A stretch of 64,000 bases of DNA, taken from the NCBI GenBank assembly GCA_001543005.1, contig LFLB01000003.1, positions 157,797-221,796 on the forward strand, given 5' to 3'. Shown here piece after piece: positions 20,352 through 29,809 of the stretch. Position numbers and translations under genes: made by a program. Numbering within the stretch: the stretch's first letter is position 1; each line of letters begins with the position of its first letter. The notes below the pieces were generated by a model that was not told the DNA's origin, did no database searches, and saw only the letters and a program-made list of their open reading frames with translations. The DNA comes from Candidatus Spongiihabitans thiooxidans. GTDB taxonomy: Bacteria; Pseudomonadota; Gammaproteobacteria; Arenicellales; Poriferihabitantaceae.

Positions 20352-21125
20352 ATGACCCAAACACATACCGAAACAGTGCTTGAAGTGCACCACTGGTCAG
20401 ATACGTTATTTACCATCAAAACCACCCGAGACCCTTCGTTACGTTTCCGCAACGGTGAATTTGCCATGATGGGCATGGAAGTTGACGGCAAGCCGTTATT
20501 ACGCGCATACAGCATGGCCAGCTCAAACTACGAAGATCATCTTGAGTTCTACAGCATCAAAGTTCAGGATGGCCCGCTGACCTCAAAGCTGCAATACGTC
20601 AAAGTCGGCGATAAACTGTTGGTCAGTAAAAAACCAACGGGAACATTGCTTTGGGATCATCTGCGCCCGGGCAAGCATTTATATCTGCTTAGCACCGGTA
20701 CCGGGCTGGCGCCATTTCTGTCCATTATTAAAGACCCTGAGGTATACGAAAATTTTGAAAAAGTTATCCTGGTTCATGGTTGCCGGTTTATCAATGAACT
20801 GACCTACCAGCAATTGATTGACCATGAACTGCACGACAACGAATATTTTGGTGATACCGTCAAAGACAAACTAATCTACTACCCCGCAGTCACCCGCGAG
20901 CCTTATAAAAATTATGGGCGTATCACCACTTTGCTGGAAACTGGTAAATTGATTGAAGACATCGGTATGCCGTCACTAAACGTCGAGGATGATCGGTTCA
21001 TGCTGTGCGGTAGCCCCAGTATGTTGAGTAGCCTGAGTGCAATATTAGATGACCTGGGATTCACCGAAACCCATAAAAGCGATTTTCACGAATATGTGGT
21101 TGAGCGGGCTTTTGTGGAGAAATAG
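20352..21125 (+). CDS. fpr: ferredoxin-NADP(+) reductase
   Basis: FAD enzyme of 257 residues that moves electrons between NADPH and ferredoxin or flavodoxin, used in oxidative-stress defence and Fe-S metabolism. It has the FAD motif RAYSMASSNYEDHLEFYSI (RxYSxAS), the NADPH-binding LSTGTGLAPFLSII, and MLCGSPSMLSSL near the end. The C-terminus, YVVERAFVEK, is the typical gammaproteobacterial ending with an aromatic residue close to it. It stands alone, convergent with the aminotransferase gene. Confidence 0.95.
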   Translation: MTQTHTETVLEVHHWSDTLFTIKTTRDPSLRFRNGEFAMMGMEVDGKPLLRAYSMASSNYEDHLEFYSIKVQDGPLTSKLQYVKVGDKLLVSKKPTGTLLWDHLRPGKHLYLLSTGTGLAPFLSIIKDPEVYENFEKVILVHGCRFINELTYQQLIDHELHDNEYFGDTVKDKLIYYPAVTREPYKNYGRITTLLETGKLIEDIGMPSLNVEDDRFMLCGSPSMLSSLSAILDDLGFTETHKSDFHEYVVERAFVEK

Positions 21126-21184
21126 CGGGAGGGACATAGCGCCCAAAATAATCTTCGTCGCTGGACAAGCATAATCCACACCAG

Positions 21185-22651
21185 TCAATACCTAATACCC
21201 GCTTTTCCGCCTTGGCAGTTGGGGCATTTCCGCTGCCACACATCCGTGCCATTAGCACCGTATATCTCCCCGCAATCAAGGCACTCCATTTTATACGACA
21301 GCACATTGTGATCATTGCCAGCTACGCCGCGCGTACCACAACAAAGCTGGTTATTCTTGTTTTTGTAGCCAATTTGAACCGTCGGCCCTGTTCCATCACG
21401 AAACTCGCTATCCCCGCTCACCACCTCAGCAATCCCCGCCTCCAGCAATTTCAACCCCTCGGCGATCTCCTGTTCGGTGATAATGAGTGGCGGCGCCAAG
21501 CGTAATACATTCGGGCCAGCGACTAACGTCAGCAAGCCGTGGCGGACGCAAGACGTGAGAATATCGCGCGCGCGATCCTGATAGTGCGCCTTCAGCTCAC
21601 ATCCAAGCAACAATCCAACACCACGAATATCAGCAAACACATTGTGCTTTTGATTGATTGCTTTTAAGCCTTCAATCATTTGATGGCTCTTGGTTTCAAC
21701 ACCAGATAACATTTCGGGTGTATTGATTAGCTCCAACACTTTGCAGGCAACAGCACAGGCCAGCGGATTGCCGCCAAAGGTGCTACCGTGGGTGCCGACC
21801 ACCAAACTGCTGGCAATTTCTTCCGTGGTCAGCATTGCACTAATCGGGAATCCGCCGCCCAACGCTTTAGCAGTGGTTAGAATATCAGGGATAACCGCCA
21901 GTTTTTCATAAGTGTATAGTTTTCCAGATCGACCCACACCGGTTTGGATTTCATCAAAGATCATTAACGCATTATGGGCATCACAACATTCGCGGATGGT
22001 TTGAACAAATTCCGGTGTTGCCGGCATGACGCCGCCCTCCCCTTGAACCGGCTCAACAATAACCGCACACACTTTGTCGTCCTGTTCAGCGAAATATTTT
22101 TTAACGGCCATGACATCATTAAATGGTCGATGTGATATACCGCCGGGTTTCGGCCCAAAGCGCTCGCTGTATTTCGGTTGTCCACCGACACATACGGTAA
22201 ACCATGTTCGGCCATGAAAGGCATTGTTAAAAGCGAGAATTTTGATTTTATTCTTGCCATATTTGTCAATCGCATAGCGGCGCGCAAGTTTTAATGCCGC
22301 TTCATTTACTTCGGCACCAGAATTCGCCAAAAACACACGTTCAGCAAAGGTGCTTTCACAAAGCATTTTAGCAAGTTGGATGGCCGGTTTATTGATTAAA
22401 AAGTTGCTTAAATGCCAGAACTTATTTGCCTGATCGGTTAATGCTTTTATCAATTCCGGGTGAGCATGGCCCAACGCCGAAACTGCGATCCCGCCGGTAA
22501 AATCCAGATATTCTTTTCCATCTGTATCCCAAAGACGACAACCCTGGCCACGTTCGGGCAATATCGCCATGGGCGCGTAGTTAGGCGTCATTACCTGCTC
22601 ATACATTTCCCGTACAATCGAAGTGTTTTCGCTTGGGGTTGTCATAGACAC
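21185..22651 (-). CDS. acetylornithine/ornithine aminotransferase (ArgD/AstC type) fused to a C-terminal zinc ribbon
   Basis: PLP-dependent class III aminotransferase of arginine metabolism. Residues 1 to about 415 are a normal ArgD-like enzyme: DFTGGIAVSALGHAHP, FLANSGAEVNEAALKLAR, IFDEIQTGVGRSGKLY, the PLP Lys in TTAKALGGGFPISAML, GSTFGGNPLACAVA, and the usual end NVLRLAPPLIITEQEI. It then runs on in frame for about 70 more residues: IGYKNKNNQLCCG, GNDHNVLSYKMECLDCG, YGANGTD and KCPNCQGG. This has two CxxC pairs and looks like a zinc-ribbon module that I know mainly as a small separate protein. The extended form is 488 residues against about 400 for the family. The enzyme is probably active; the effect of the tail is unknown. 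Confidence 0.9.
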   Translation of the reverse strand: MSMTTPSENTSIVREMYEQVMTPNYAPMAILPERGQGCRLWDTDGKEYLDFTGGIAVSALGHAHPELIKALTDQANKFWHLSNFLINKPAIQLAKMLCESTFAERVFLANSGAEVNEAALKLARRYAIDKYGKNKIKILAFNNAFHGRTWFTVCVGGQPKYSERFGPKPGGISHRPFNDVMAVKKYFAEQDDKVCAVIVEPVQGEGGVMPATPEFVQTIRECCDAHNALMIFDEIQTGVGRSGKLYTYEKLAVIPDILTTAKALGGGFPISAMLTTEEIASSLVVGTHGSTFGGNPLACAVACKVLELINTPEMLSGVETKSHQMIEGLKAINQKHNVFADIRGVGLLLGCELKAHYQDRARDILTSCVRHGLLTLVAGPNVLRLAPPLIITEQEIAEGLKLLEAGIAEVVSGDSEFRDGTGPTVQIGYKNKNNQLCCGTRGVAGNDHNVLSYKMECLDCGEIYGANGTDVWQRKCPNCQGGKAGIRY

Positions 22652-22745
22652 ATTCTTTATTATTCGGTAAAAGGCTGGAATTTTACCCGTATCAATTGCA
22701 AAATAGCAGACTATTTAATAAAGATGCCCCAATCCATAATCCCCC

Positions 22746-22780
22746 TGAGTAAAAACTGAGCAAAAACTTGAGCAAAAACT
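22746..22780. repeat. 11-12 bp tandem repeat upstream of the ETF-QO gene
   Basis: TGAGTAAAAAC, TGAGCAAAAACT and TGAGCAAAAACT follow each other directly (22746, 22757, 22769), with a degenerate fourth unit (GATCAAAAAG) that runs into the ribosome-binding region of the ATG at 22796. Confidence 0.85.
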
Positions 22781-22795
22781 GATCAAAAAGAAATT

Positions 22796-24478
22796 ATGCC
22801 CGAACAGCAACCTGAACAGCAGCCCGAACGCGAATCAATGGAAGTCGATGTGGTTATCGTCGGCGCCGGCCCGGCCGGGCTATCTGCGGCCTGCAAATTA
22901 ATGCAGTTGGCCGAGACCCAACAAAAAGAACTCTCAGTGGTTGTTCTGGAAAAGGGTTCGGAAGTGGGGGCGCATATTCTCTCGGGTGCATTGTTTGAAC
23001 CACGGGCATTGAACGAGTTGTTTCCCGATTGGAAAAAGCGGCGGGCACCGCTGGACACATCGGTTCAAAAAGATCAAGTGTTGATGCTCCAAAGCGAAAG
23101 CAAAGCGATCAACATACCGCTGTGGATGGTTCCAAAACCGATGCATAATAAGGGTAATTACATCATCAGTCTGGGCGATTTATGCCGCTGGCTCGGAGAA
23201 CAGGCTGAAGGCTTGGGGGTTGAAATATTTCCTGGATTTCCAGCCTCCGAAGTATTGTTTCACGAAGACGGCAGCATCAAAGGTGTCGCTACCGGTGAAA
23301 TGGGACGCGGCAACGACGGCCAACCTAAAGCGTCCTACGAACCAGGGATGGCGCTACAGGCAAAGGTAACTTTGTTTGCCGAGGGCTGTAGAGGACACTT
23401 GGGCAAACAGTTGATAAACCAATTCGAACTCGATAAAGACAGTCAAACGCAGCACTATGGCATCGGCATCAAGGAGCTTTGGGAAATTGACCCCGATAAA
23501 CACCAGCCAGGATTGGTGGTTCATGGTGCAGGCTGGCCGCTGGCCGAACACGGTGCTTCTGGCGGGTCTTTTCTCTACCACCTCGGAGATAATCTGGTGT
23601 CAATCGGGTTAATCACCGACTTGTCTTATGACAATCCTTATTTAAGCCCGTTCGACGAGTTTCAGCGATTCAAACACCATCCGCAAATCAAGGGCTATCT
23701 GGAAGGCGGGAAACGCATTGCTTACGGAGCCAGAGCCATTACTAAAGGCGGTCTCAATGCATTGCCAAAAATGTGTCTGCCCAATGGACTACTCATCGGT
23801 TGCGATGCTGGAACATTAAATTTTTCAAAGATAAAGGGATCCCATACGGCAATGAAATCCGGGATGCTGGCCGCTGAAGCCACATTCGATGTCATTCATG
23901 GAAACGGCGATCTGGAGGATTATCAACGCAACTTTGAAAATTCATGGCTTTATGAAGAACTGCACCGGTCAAGAAATTTTGGGGCTGCGCTACATAAATT
24001 CAGCGCCTGGAAATTCGGCACTTGGCTAGGCGGTGCATATAACTTTATCGACCAAAATATTTTTGCCGGAAAACTACCGTTAAAGTTGACTGATCCTGTC
24101 CCTGACCATGAAACATTCAAACCCGCATCGGAGTTTGAGCCAATCGACTACGCAAAACCCGACGGCGTACTCAGCTTTGATAAAACTTCTTCGGTTTATT
24201 TGTCCAATACAAATCACCAGGAAGACCAGCCGACACATTTAAAATTAGCGACAACTTCAACTGCGGTGGAAACCAATTTCAAGATTTATGCCGGACCAGA
24301 ACAGCGATTTTGCCCTGCGGGTGTTTATGAGTTCGTAAATACCGATAGCCAGCCAGAGTTACAGATAAACGCCCAAAACTGTGTACATTGCAAAACCTGT
24401 GACATAAAGGACCCGACCAAAAACATTAGTTGGGTTAGTCCCGAGGGCGGCGGCGGACCGAACTATGCGAATATGTAA
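22796..24478 (+). CDS. electron transfer flavoprotein-ubiquinone oxidoreductase
   Basis: Inner-membrane-associated FAD/4Fe-4S enzyme of 560 residues that passes electrons from ETF to ubiquinone. It has the FAD-binding VDVVIVGAGPAGLSAACKL, the family stretch GAHILSGALFEPRALNEL, and GASGGSFLYHLGDN. The C-terminal cluster site is CVHCKTCDIKDP (with an upstream Cys in FCPAGVYEF), ending SWVSPEGGGGPNYANM. The first 13 residues (PEQQPEQQPERE) come from a 12-bp tandem repeat and are not conserved. In this genome it would serve fatty acid, branched amino acid and possibly dimethylglycine/sarcosine dehydrogenases through ETF; the ETF genes are not here. Confidence 0.95.
   Translation: MPEQQPEQQPERESMEVDVVIVGAGPAGLSAACKLMQLAETQQKELSVVVLEKGSEVGAHILSGALFEPRALNELFPDWKKRRAPLDTSVQKDQVLMLQSESKAINIPLWMVPKPMHNKGNYIISLGDLCRWLGEQAEGLGVEIFPGFPASEVLFHEDGSIKGVATGEMGRGNDGQPKASYEPGMALQAKVTLFAEGCRGHLGKQLINQFELDKDSQTQHYGIGIKELWEIDPDKHQPGLVVHGAGWPLAEHGASGGSFLYHLGDNLVSIGLITDLSYDNPYLSPFDEFQRFKHHPQIKGYLEGGKRIAYGARAITKGGLNALPKMCLPNGLLIGCDAGTLNFSKIKGSHTAMKSGMLAAEATFDVIHGNGDLEDYQRNFENSWLYEELHRSRNFGAALHKFSAWKFGTWLGGAYNFIDQNIFAGKLPLKLTDPVPDHETFKPASEFEPIDYAKPDGVLSFDKTSSVYLSNTNHQEDQPTHLKLATTSTAVETNFKIYAGPEQRFCPAGVYEFVNTDSQPELQINAQNCVHCKTCDIKDPTKNISWVSPEGGGGPNYANM
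22802..22829 (+). repeat. 12-bp tandem repeat at the N-terminus of the ETF-QO gene
   Basis: GAACAGCAACCT, GAACAGCAGCCC and a partial GAAC unit encode EQQP-EQQP-E. This is a second repeat of different sequence only 20 bases from the one at 22746-22780. Confidence 0.8.
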
Positions 24479-24585
24479 CGACCGTATTGTGCTGAATGAT
24501 CGAAATGACAAAGATTTGAGTCATACCGAGGCCGCTACAATCAATTAAAAAAATCAGCGGTAGCAAATTTTGCTTTCGCCGTATG

Positions 24586-24641
24586 TCTATTCACTTCACC
24601 CTATTCGCCCCGCCCTATTCACTCCGTCCCGTTCACGCCAC
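24586..24641. repeat. 14-bp imperfect tandem repeat (4 units) at the 3' end of purL
   Basis: Units start at 24586, 24600, 24614 and 24628, with pattern YCTATTCRCYYCRY. The fourth crosses the purL stop codon at 24633-24635. The remaining gap 24479-24585 shows nothing else clear. Confidence 0.75.
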
Positions 24642-27600
24642 CCACCGACGGGCATTTTGGAAAATTTTTATCCACGGGCTATATTCTCCCCAGCCGTCAG
24701 GGTGCCACGAATTCGCCAGTGTTCTAAACACTCGTTCCGGGTGCGGCATCATGATTGTCGCCCGCCCATCATGGTTGGTGAATCCGGTCATGCCATCTAT
24801 TGATCCATTAGAATTGTATGGATAAGTTGTCGTAGGGTTGCCGCGGTTATCAATAAAACGCAAACACAACTGATCCTGTGCCTGCATTTCGTTCATGGCG
24901 TAGTCGCTCGCAAAATCGGCCCGCCCCTCTGCGTGGGCAACGGACACCGGAAATTTAGAACCCGCCATGCCCTCAAATAAAACCGACTTTTCCGAACATA
25001 CTTCAACCATGGCCACTCGGGCTTCATATTGTTCAGAAGTGTTACGCAAAAATTTTGGCCAATGGTTCGCTCCCGGAATTAAACTTTTTATTGACGACAT
25101 CATTTGACAACCATTGCATACCCCTAAGGAAAACGTATCGGCACGATTAAAGAATTTCTCAAACTGATCTTTTAATCGCGGATTAAACAAGATCGATTTT
25201 CCCCAACCCTCCCCGGCGCCCAGTACATCGCCAAAAGAAAATCCGCCACACGCGGCCATGCCTTTAAAACCCGCCAGGCTCGCACCATTAACCAGATCAG
25301 TCATGGTAACGTCAACCGCCTCAAATCCAACGCTGTGAAACGCCGCCGCCATCTCCAACTGTCCATTCACCCCTTGCTCTCTCAGAATAGCAATTTTAGG
25401 TTTAACCCCCATCGAAATATTTATCGGCGATATATTTGCCGTCGGTATAATCGGTTGGCGGGCACCCTCTCCATGGTCGAAGCTTAAATCGCAAAAAAGA
25501 CCCGTATCCTGGCTATCATTAATACGCTGATATTCCTGATCTGCACATACTGGATTATCACGCATTCGTTGCATTTGCCAAGTGGTTTGAGACCAAATAC
25601 GATGGCATTCGCTACGCGGTTTTTCGAATAACACCTTGCCCTTGAATATGAGCTCGATATTATTCCCGGGCTCAGGATAACCTATAAAATGGCACGCTTT
25701 GGACAAATTTGCCCGTTCAAATGCGGCTAAAACTCGATCTCGATCAAAGCGTCGGGTCTGGACTACCGCGCCCAGTTCCTCGTTAAACAACACCGCAAGA
25801 TGATCCCCGCCCACCTCACTCAGGGAATCGAGGTTGACCGATAAGCCACATCTCGACGCGAAAGCCATTTCGCACAGCGTCGTCATCAAACCACCATCCG
25901 AGCGATCGTGGTAGGACAGTATTAAATTTTTGTTATTCAATCGCTGAATCAAGTCGAAAAATTGTTTCAATGTTTGCGCGTCGTCTAAATCAGCAACTTC
26001 ATCCCCCATTTGATTTGTAACATGATTAGCAACCTGTGCAAGCACGCTTGCGCCCATTCTGTTTTTGCCAAAGCCTAAGTCAATTAACCACAAATCAGTT
26101 TGTTCAGAAACCTTGCCTAGAACCGGTGTCAGTGTTTTGCGAACATCGGTTACCACCGCAAAACTGCTGACAATCAACGATAAAGGCGCGACCACTTTGT
26201 TTTTATTGTTATTTTTATCCCGCCAAACCGTTTTCATTGACATGGAATCCTTGCCAACGGGAATAGCAATACCCAACTGCGGGCAAATATCCAGGGCTAT
26301 CGACTTCACCGTAGCGTAAAGAGCCGCATCGTGTCCCGGTTCTCCCGCCGCCACCATCCAGTTGGCAGATAATTTTATCTGGTCAATTCGTTCAACAGCC
26401 GCCGCCGCAATATTAGTAACCGCCTCGCTAATCGCCATTCTGCCGCTGGCGGGAGCATTGATTACCGCAATTGGGGTGCGCTCGCCGATCGCAAAAGCCT
26501 CGCCCGTAACACTTTTATACCCGGAGGCGGTTACCCCAACATCCGCCACCGGCACCTGCCAGGGACCAACCATCTGGTCACGGGCGACGAGTCCAGAGAC
26601 ACTTCTATCACCGATTGTGACTAAAAATGTTTTGTCGCCAACGGCAGGGAAACTGAGAACCCGCTCTACTGCCTGGTCAAGTTCCAAGTCGTTGAAATTT
26701 AGCTTCGAGAAATGTTTCTTTATTGATTCGGCATGGCGCTGCATTTTCGGCGGCAATCCAAATAAAATTTCCATCGGCAGGTCTATCGGTCTCGAGCTGT
26801 TGGTGTTGAAGCAATCGTCATTGAGCTCCAAATTCAAGGCCTTTGTCGCCGTGCCTACTTGTGCAAAAAGGCACCTTTCGCGCTGACATATTTTTTCAAA
26901 TACCGGGTACTTTTCCCTATCGATTGCAATGACATATCTTTCCTGAGATTCGTTGCACCAAATTTGCATGGGTGACATGCCGGGCTCGTCATTCAGTATT
27001 TTACGTAATTCAAAATCCCCGCCGCAATCCGAGTCATGCACCAATTCCGGTAACGCATTGCACAACCCGCCTGCACCGACATCATGAATGGACAAAATTG
27101 GATTATCTTCGCCCTCGGCACAACAGGCATCAATCACCTCCTGACATCGTCGCTGCATTTCCGGGTTTGCCCGTTGCACCGAGGCGAAATCCAGCGACTC
27201 GGCAGCCGTTCCCGAAGCCACGCTGGATGCAGCTCCACCACCAAGCCCAATTAACATAGTAGGACCGCCCAAAACCACAATCGGTGCGCCATCGGGAATA
27301 TTAAGTTTTTTGACGTGCCCCGGGCGGATATTCCCCACACCGCCGGCCAACATAATTGGCTTATGATAGCCGTGTCGGACGCGAACATTTGAATCAGGCT
27401 GGTGGTCAACTTGTTCGAAACTTCTGAAATATCCGGCGATGACGGGCCGCCCAAATTCATTGTTAAATGCGGCCGCTCCAATCGGGCCTTCCAGCATGAT
27501 TCGCAACGGGCTGGCAATGCGCTCGGGCTTGTTTTCGGTTGCTTCCCAAGGCTGGAGCAAATCTGGCAGTCGTAAATGCGATACCGTGTATCCCACCAAT

Positions 27601-28673
27601 CCTGCCTTGGGTTTTCCGCCTCGTCCGGCCGCGCCTTCATCCCTGATTTCTCCTCCACAACCGGTGGATGCCCCCGGCAAAGGCGAGATCGCCGTTGGAT
27701 GATTATGGGTTTCAACTTTGGCAGTAAAATGCACCGGCTCCAATTGAAAACGATAACCATGATCATTGCCGTCTACGGCCAAACGCTCCGCCATCGAACC
27801 TTTGAGCACAGCCGCATTGTCGTCATAAGCCGACAGTGTTCCTGCACGGTTTTGTGTATGGGTGTGGCGGATCATGGCAAACAATGATTGCGTTTGTGAA
27901 ACACCGTCTATGTCCCAGTCCGCATTAAATATTTTGTGGCGACAATGCTCCGAGTTAACCTGGGCAAACATCATCAATTCCACATCGGTCGGATTTCGCC
28001 CCAGGCTTTTGAAACTATCGACTAGATAAATCTGCTCAGTGTCACTTAACGCAAACCCGAATTCCTCATTGGCGACCTTCAACGCCTTTAAACCGCCGCC
28101 GAGCAAATCAATAATCACCAGAGGAGTCGGCATTTCCGTAGTGAACAGTTTTTCGGCATCGTGCTGCTCTTCCAAAATGGATTCTGTCATGGGGTCATAC
28201 ACCACCCCGGCTAAAATTTTGTTTGAAATTTGCCGGTTGCCTGACACCGCAAAACACCATTGAGTCCCCCGTTCAATGCGATTGATTTGTTCTAATCCGC
28301 AGTGGTGAAAGATATCCGTCGCTTTGGTTGCCCACGGCGAAATAGTGCCCAAGCGGGGAATAACGGTTCGTGTTTGCGAAGTGCCAGAGCTGGAATAACC
28401 ATCGGGGTAAACAGGATTATCCTTTCCCGAATGTTCGATAAAATCGGTTGAATTCAGGTTCAATGAATCCAGGTTCAACAGTTGAGCAAGAATACCCTTT
28501 TCGTGTTCATCCAGCGGGCTTTTCAGCTTGGCGAAATAAACAAATTTTGCATCAACCGATATTTGCAGTATCCCCCTGTGAGACGGGCAATTTGACATGG
28601 CTTTGCGGAGGTGACCGAGCGCCTTTTCCTTGCGAAATTCAGAAATCGCAGACAATCCAGGGATGATTAGCAT
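24633..28673 (-). CDS. purL: phosphoribosylformylglycinamidine synthase
   Basis: Single-chain FGAM synthase of purine synthesis, about 1346 residues from the ATG at 28673 (a TTG at 28718 would add 15 residues; homologues start near LIIPGLSAISEFR). The order is an N-terminal linker domain, two AIRS-like halves and a C-terminal glutamine amidotransferase. Visible motifs: KVETHNHPTAISP and GCGGEIRDEGAAGRG (ATP region), SIHDVGAGGLCNALPEL, LSYHDRSDGGLMTTLCEMAFA, and the amidotransferase nucleophile FSLGVCNGCQMMS with its His/Glu in MMPHPERVFR. The large single-chain form is typical of gamma- and betaproteobacteria. A 15-bp in-frame repeat adds LNLDS-LNLNS near residue 70. Confidence 0.97.
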   Translation of the reverse strand: MLIIPGLSAISEFRKEKALGHLRKAMSNCPSHRGILQISVDAKFVYFAKLKSPLDEHEKGILAQLLNLDSLNLNSTDFIEHSGKDNPVYPDGYSSSGTSQTRTVIPRLGTISPWATKATDIFHHCGLEQINRIERGTQWCFAVSGNRQISNKILAGVVYDPMTESILEEQHDAEKLFTTEMPTPLVIIDLLGGGLKALKVANEEFGFALSDTEQIYLVDSFKSLGRNPTDVELMMFAQVNSEHCRHKIFNADWDIDGVSQTQSLFAMIRHTHTQNRAGTLSAYDDNAAVLKGSMAERLAVDGNDHGYRFQLEPVHFTAKVETHNHPTAISPLPGASTGCGGEIRDEGAAGRGGKPKAGLVGYTVSHLRLPDLLQPWEATENKPERIASPLRIMLEGPIGAAAFNNEFGRPVIAGYFRSFEQVDHQPDSNVRVRHGYHKPIMLAGGVGNIRPGHVKKLNIPDGAPIVVLGGPTMLIGLGGGAASSVASGTAAESLDFASVQRANPEMQRRCQEVIDACCAEGEDNPILSIHDVGAGGLCNALPELVHDSDCGGDFELRKILNDEPGMSPMQIWCNESQERYVIAIDREKYPVFEKICQRERCLFAQVGTATKALNLELNDDCFNTNSSRPIDLPMEILFGLPPKMQRHAESIKKHFSKLNFNDLELDQAVERVLSFPAVGDKTFLVTIGDRSVSGLVARDQMVGPWQVPVADVGVTASGYKSVTGEAFAIGERTPIAVINAPASGRMAISEAVTNIAAAAVERIDQIKLSANWMVAAGEPGHDAALYATVKSIALDICPQLGIAIPVGKDSMSMKTVWRDKNNNKNKVVAPLSLIVSSFAVVTDVRKTLTPVLGKVSEQTDLWLIDLGFGKNRMGASVLAQVANHVTNQMGDEVADLDDAQTLKQFFDLIQRLNNKNLILSYHDRSDGGLMTTLCEMAFASRCGLSVNLDSLSEVGGDHLAVLFNEELGAVVQTRRFDRDRVLAAFERANLSKACHFIGYPEPGNNIELIFKGKVLFEKPRSECHRIWSQTTWQMQRMRDNPVCADQEYQRINDSQDTGLFCDLSFDHGEGARQPIIPTANISPINISMGVKPKIAILREQGVNGQLEMAAAFHSVGFEAVDVTMTDLVNGASLAGFKGMAACGGFSFGDVLGAGEGWGKSILFNPRLKDQFEKFFNRADTFSLGVCNGCQMMSSIKSLIPGANHWPKFLRNTSEQYEARVAMVEVCSEKSVLFEGMAGSKFPVSVAHAEGRADFASDYAMNEMQAQDQLCLRFIDNRGNPTTTYPYNSNGSIDGMTGFTNHDGRATIMMPHPERVFRTLANSWHPDGWGEYSPWIKIFQNARRWVA
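28449..28478 (-). repeat. 15-bp tandem repeat inside purL
   Basis: TGAATTCAGGTTCAA and TGAATCCAGGTTCAA are adjacent, differing at one base. They encode two copies of an LNLxS pentapeptide in the N-terminal domain. Confidence 0.85.
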
Positions 28674-28681
28674 GCACTCAC

Positions 28682-28713
28682 TTCTTGTAAAACCCCGTTC
28701 TTGTGAAACCCGC
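28682..28713. repeat. 16-bp tandem repeat just upstream of the purL start
   Basis: TTCTTGTAAAACCCCG and TTCTTGTGAAACCCGC are adjacent, 9 bases before the chosen purL ATG (28673). On the purL strand they form the leader, which supports the view that translation begins after them. Confidence 0.75.
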
Positions 28714-28758
28714 CGCAAAACGCGGTGATGATATTTTAATAATTCAGTAAATGGTCAT

Positions 28759-29646
28759 TCAAATAATCTGCGCCGAGACTTGGGCATGCGCCATCGCATC
28801 GCGCAATTGATCGTGATATTTCTCGGAAAATGCCGTGAGCGGCAAGCGTATGCCTTTTTTAGCGTAGCCCATTTCGTATAGCGCCCATTTGACCGGAATC
28901 GGATTGGATTCCAAAAACAACGCGGCATGCAAGGGCTCCAACCGACCATTTAATTCCTTGGCGTGCGCCAGCTCCCCAGCTATTGCAGCGGCGCACATCT
29001 CATGCATTAGTTTTGGCGCCACATTTGCCGTCACCGAAATACAGCCATGACCGCCTGCGGCTATAAACGCTAAAGTCGTCGCGTCGTCGCCGGAATAAAG
29101 CGCGAAATCCGGTCCACAACGGCTGACGAATTCAGCCACCCTGGAAATATCCCCGGTCGCATCCTTGATGCCAACGATATTTGGAATCCTGGATAGCTCG
29201 GCAACGGTATCATTATTCATATCTAAAGCAGTTCGCCCAGGCACATTGTAAAGAATTTGGGGAATATCGACGGCTTCGGCGATGTATTTAAAATGCTGAT
29301 ATAACCCATGCTGGGTTGGCTTGTTATAGTAAGGCACCACCAGCAAACAGGCATATATGCCCAGTTTTACGACTCGGCTGGTTAATTCCACCGCCTCTGA
29401 GGTGGAATTACCGCCAGTTCCGGCAATGATAGGGATACGTCCGGCAGCCATCTCAACGGTCTTGCCAATGACTTCGAGTTGCTGCTCAATGTCCAAGGTC
29501 GCCGATTCACCACTGGTGCCCACAGAAATGATGCCGGCGGTCCGGTTTTCCACATGGAAATCGACCAATTTTTTCAGACCAGAATAGTCGATACTGCCAT
29601 CCTCTTCCATTGGGGTTATGAGCGCAACTAAACTACCTTTAAGCAT
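28759..29646 (-). CDS. dapA: 4-hydroxy-tetrahydrodipicolinate synthase
   Basis: Condenses pyruvate with aspartate semialdehyde in the lysine/diaminopimelate pathway. The 295 residues form a TIM barrel with GTSGESATLD (pyruvate carboxylate binding), PIIAGTGGNSTSEAVEL, PYYNKPTQHGLYQHF with the catalytic Tyr, LYNVPGRTALDM, and the Schiff-base Lys in VGIKDATGD. Length and motifs are standard. Gene stands on the same strand as purL, 85 bases upstream of it, with no visible terminator between, so some co-transcription is possible. Confidence 0.96.
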   Translation of the reverse strand: MLKGSLVALITPMEEDGSIDYSGLKKLVDFHVENRTAGIISVGTSGESATLDIEQQLEVIGKTVEMAAGRIPIIAGTGGNSTSEAVELTSRVVKLGIYACLLVVPYYNKPTQHGLYQHFKYIAEAVDIPQILYNVPGRTALDMNNDTVAELSRIPNIVGIKDATGDISRVAEFVSRCGPDFALYSGDDATTLAFIAAGGHGCISVTANVAPKLMHEMCAAAIAGELAHAKELNGRLEPLHAALFLESNPIPVKWALYEMGYAKKGIRLPLTAFSEKYHDQLRDAMAHAQVSAQII

Positions 29647-29809
29647 GTTATTATCTGGTTAGAAATGTTTTTCGGAATCGCGAATGGTACTGTTAGCGCA
29701 AGAATTTCACAAGTTAAAATCAGGCGTTTGGCAAAAGTACTTGGGAATCAGGTATTGTGTCCGCGGAATTATCTGGCATCATTGGCAATAACTTTTTAAA
29801 TAACCCTGC

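Noticed and set aside
27251..27766. 171-codon open frame inside purL
   Set aside because: It lies in another frame of the conserved purL coding region and has no recognisable domain; shadow of purL.
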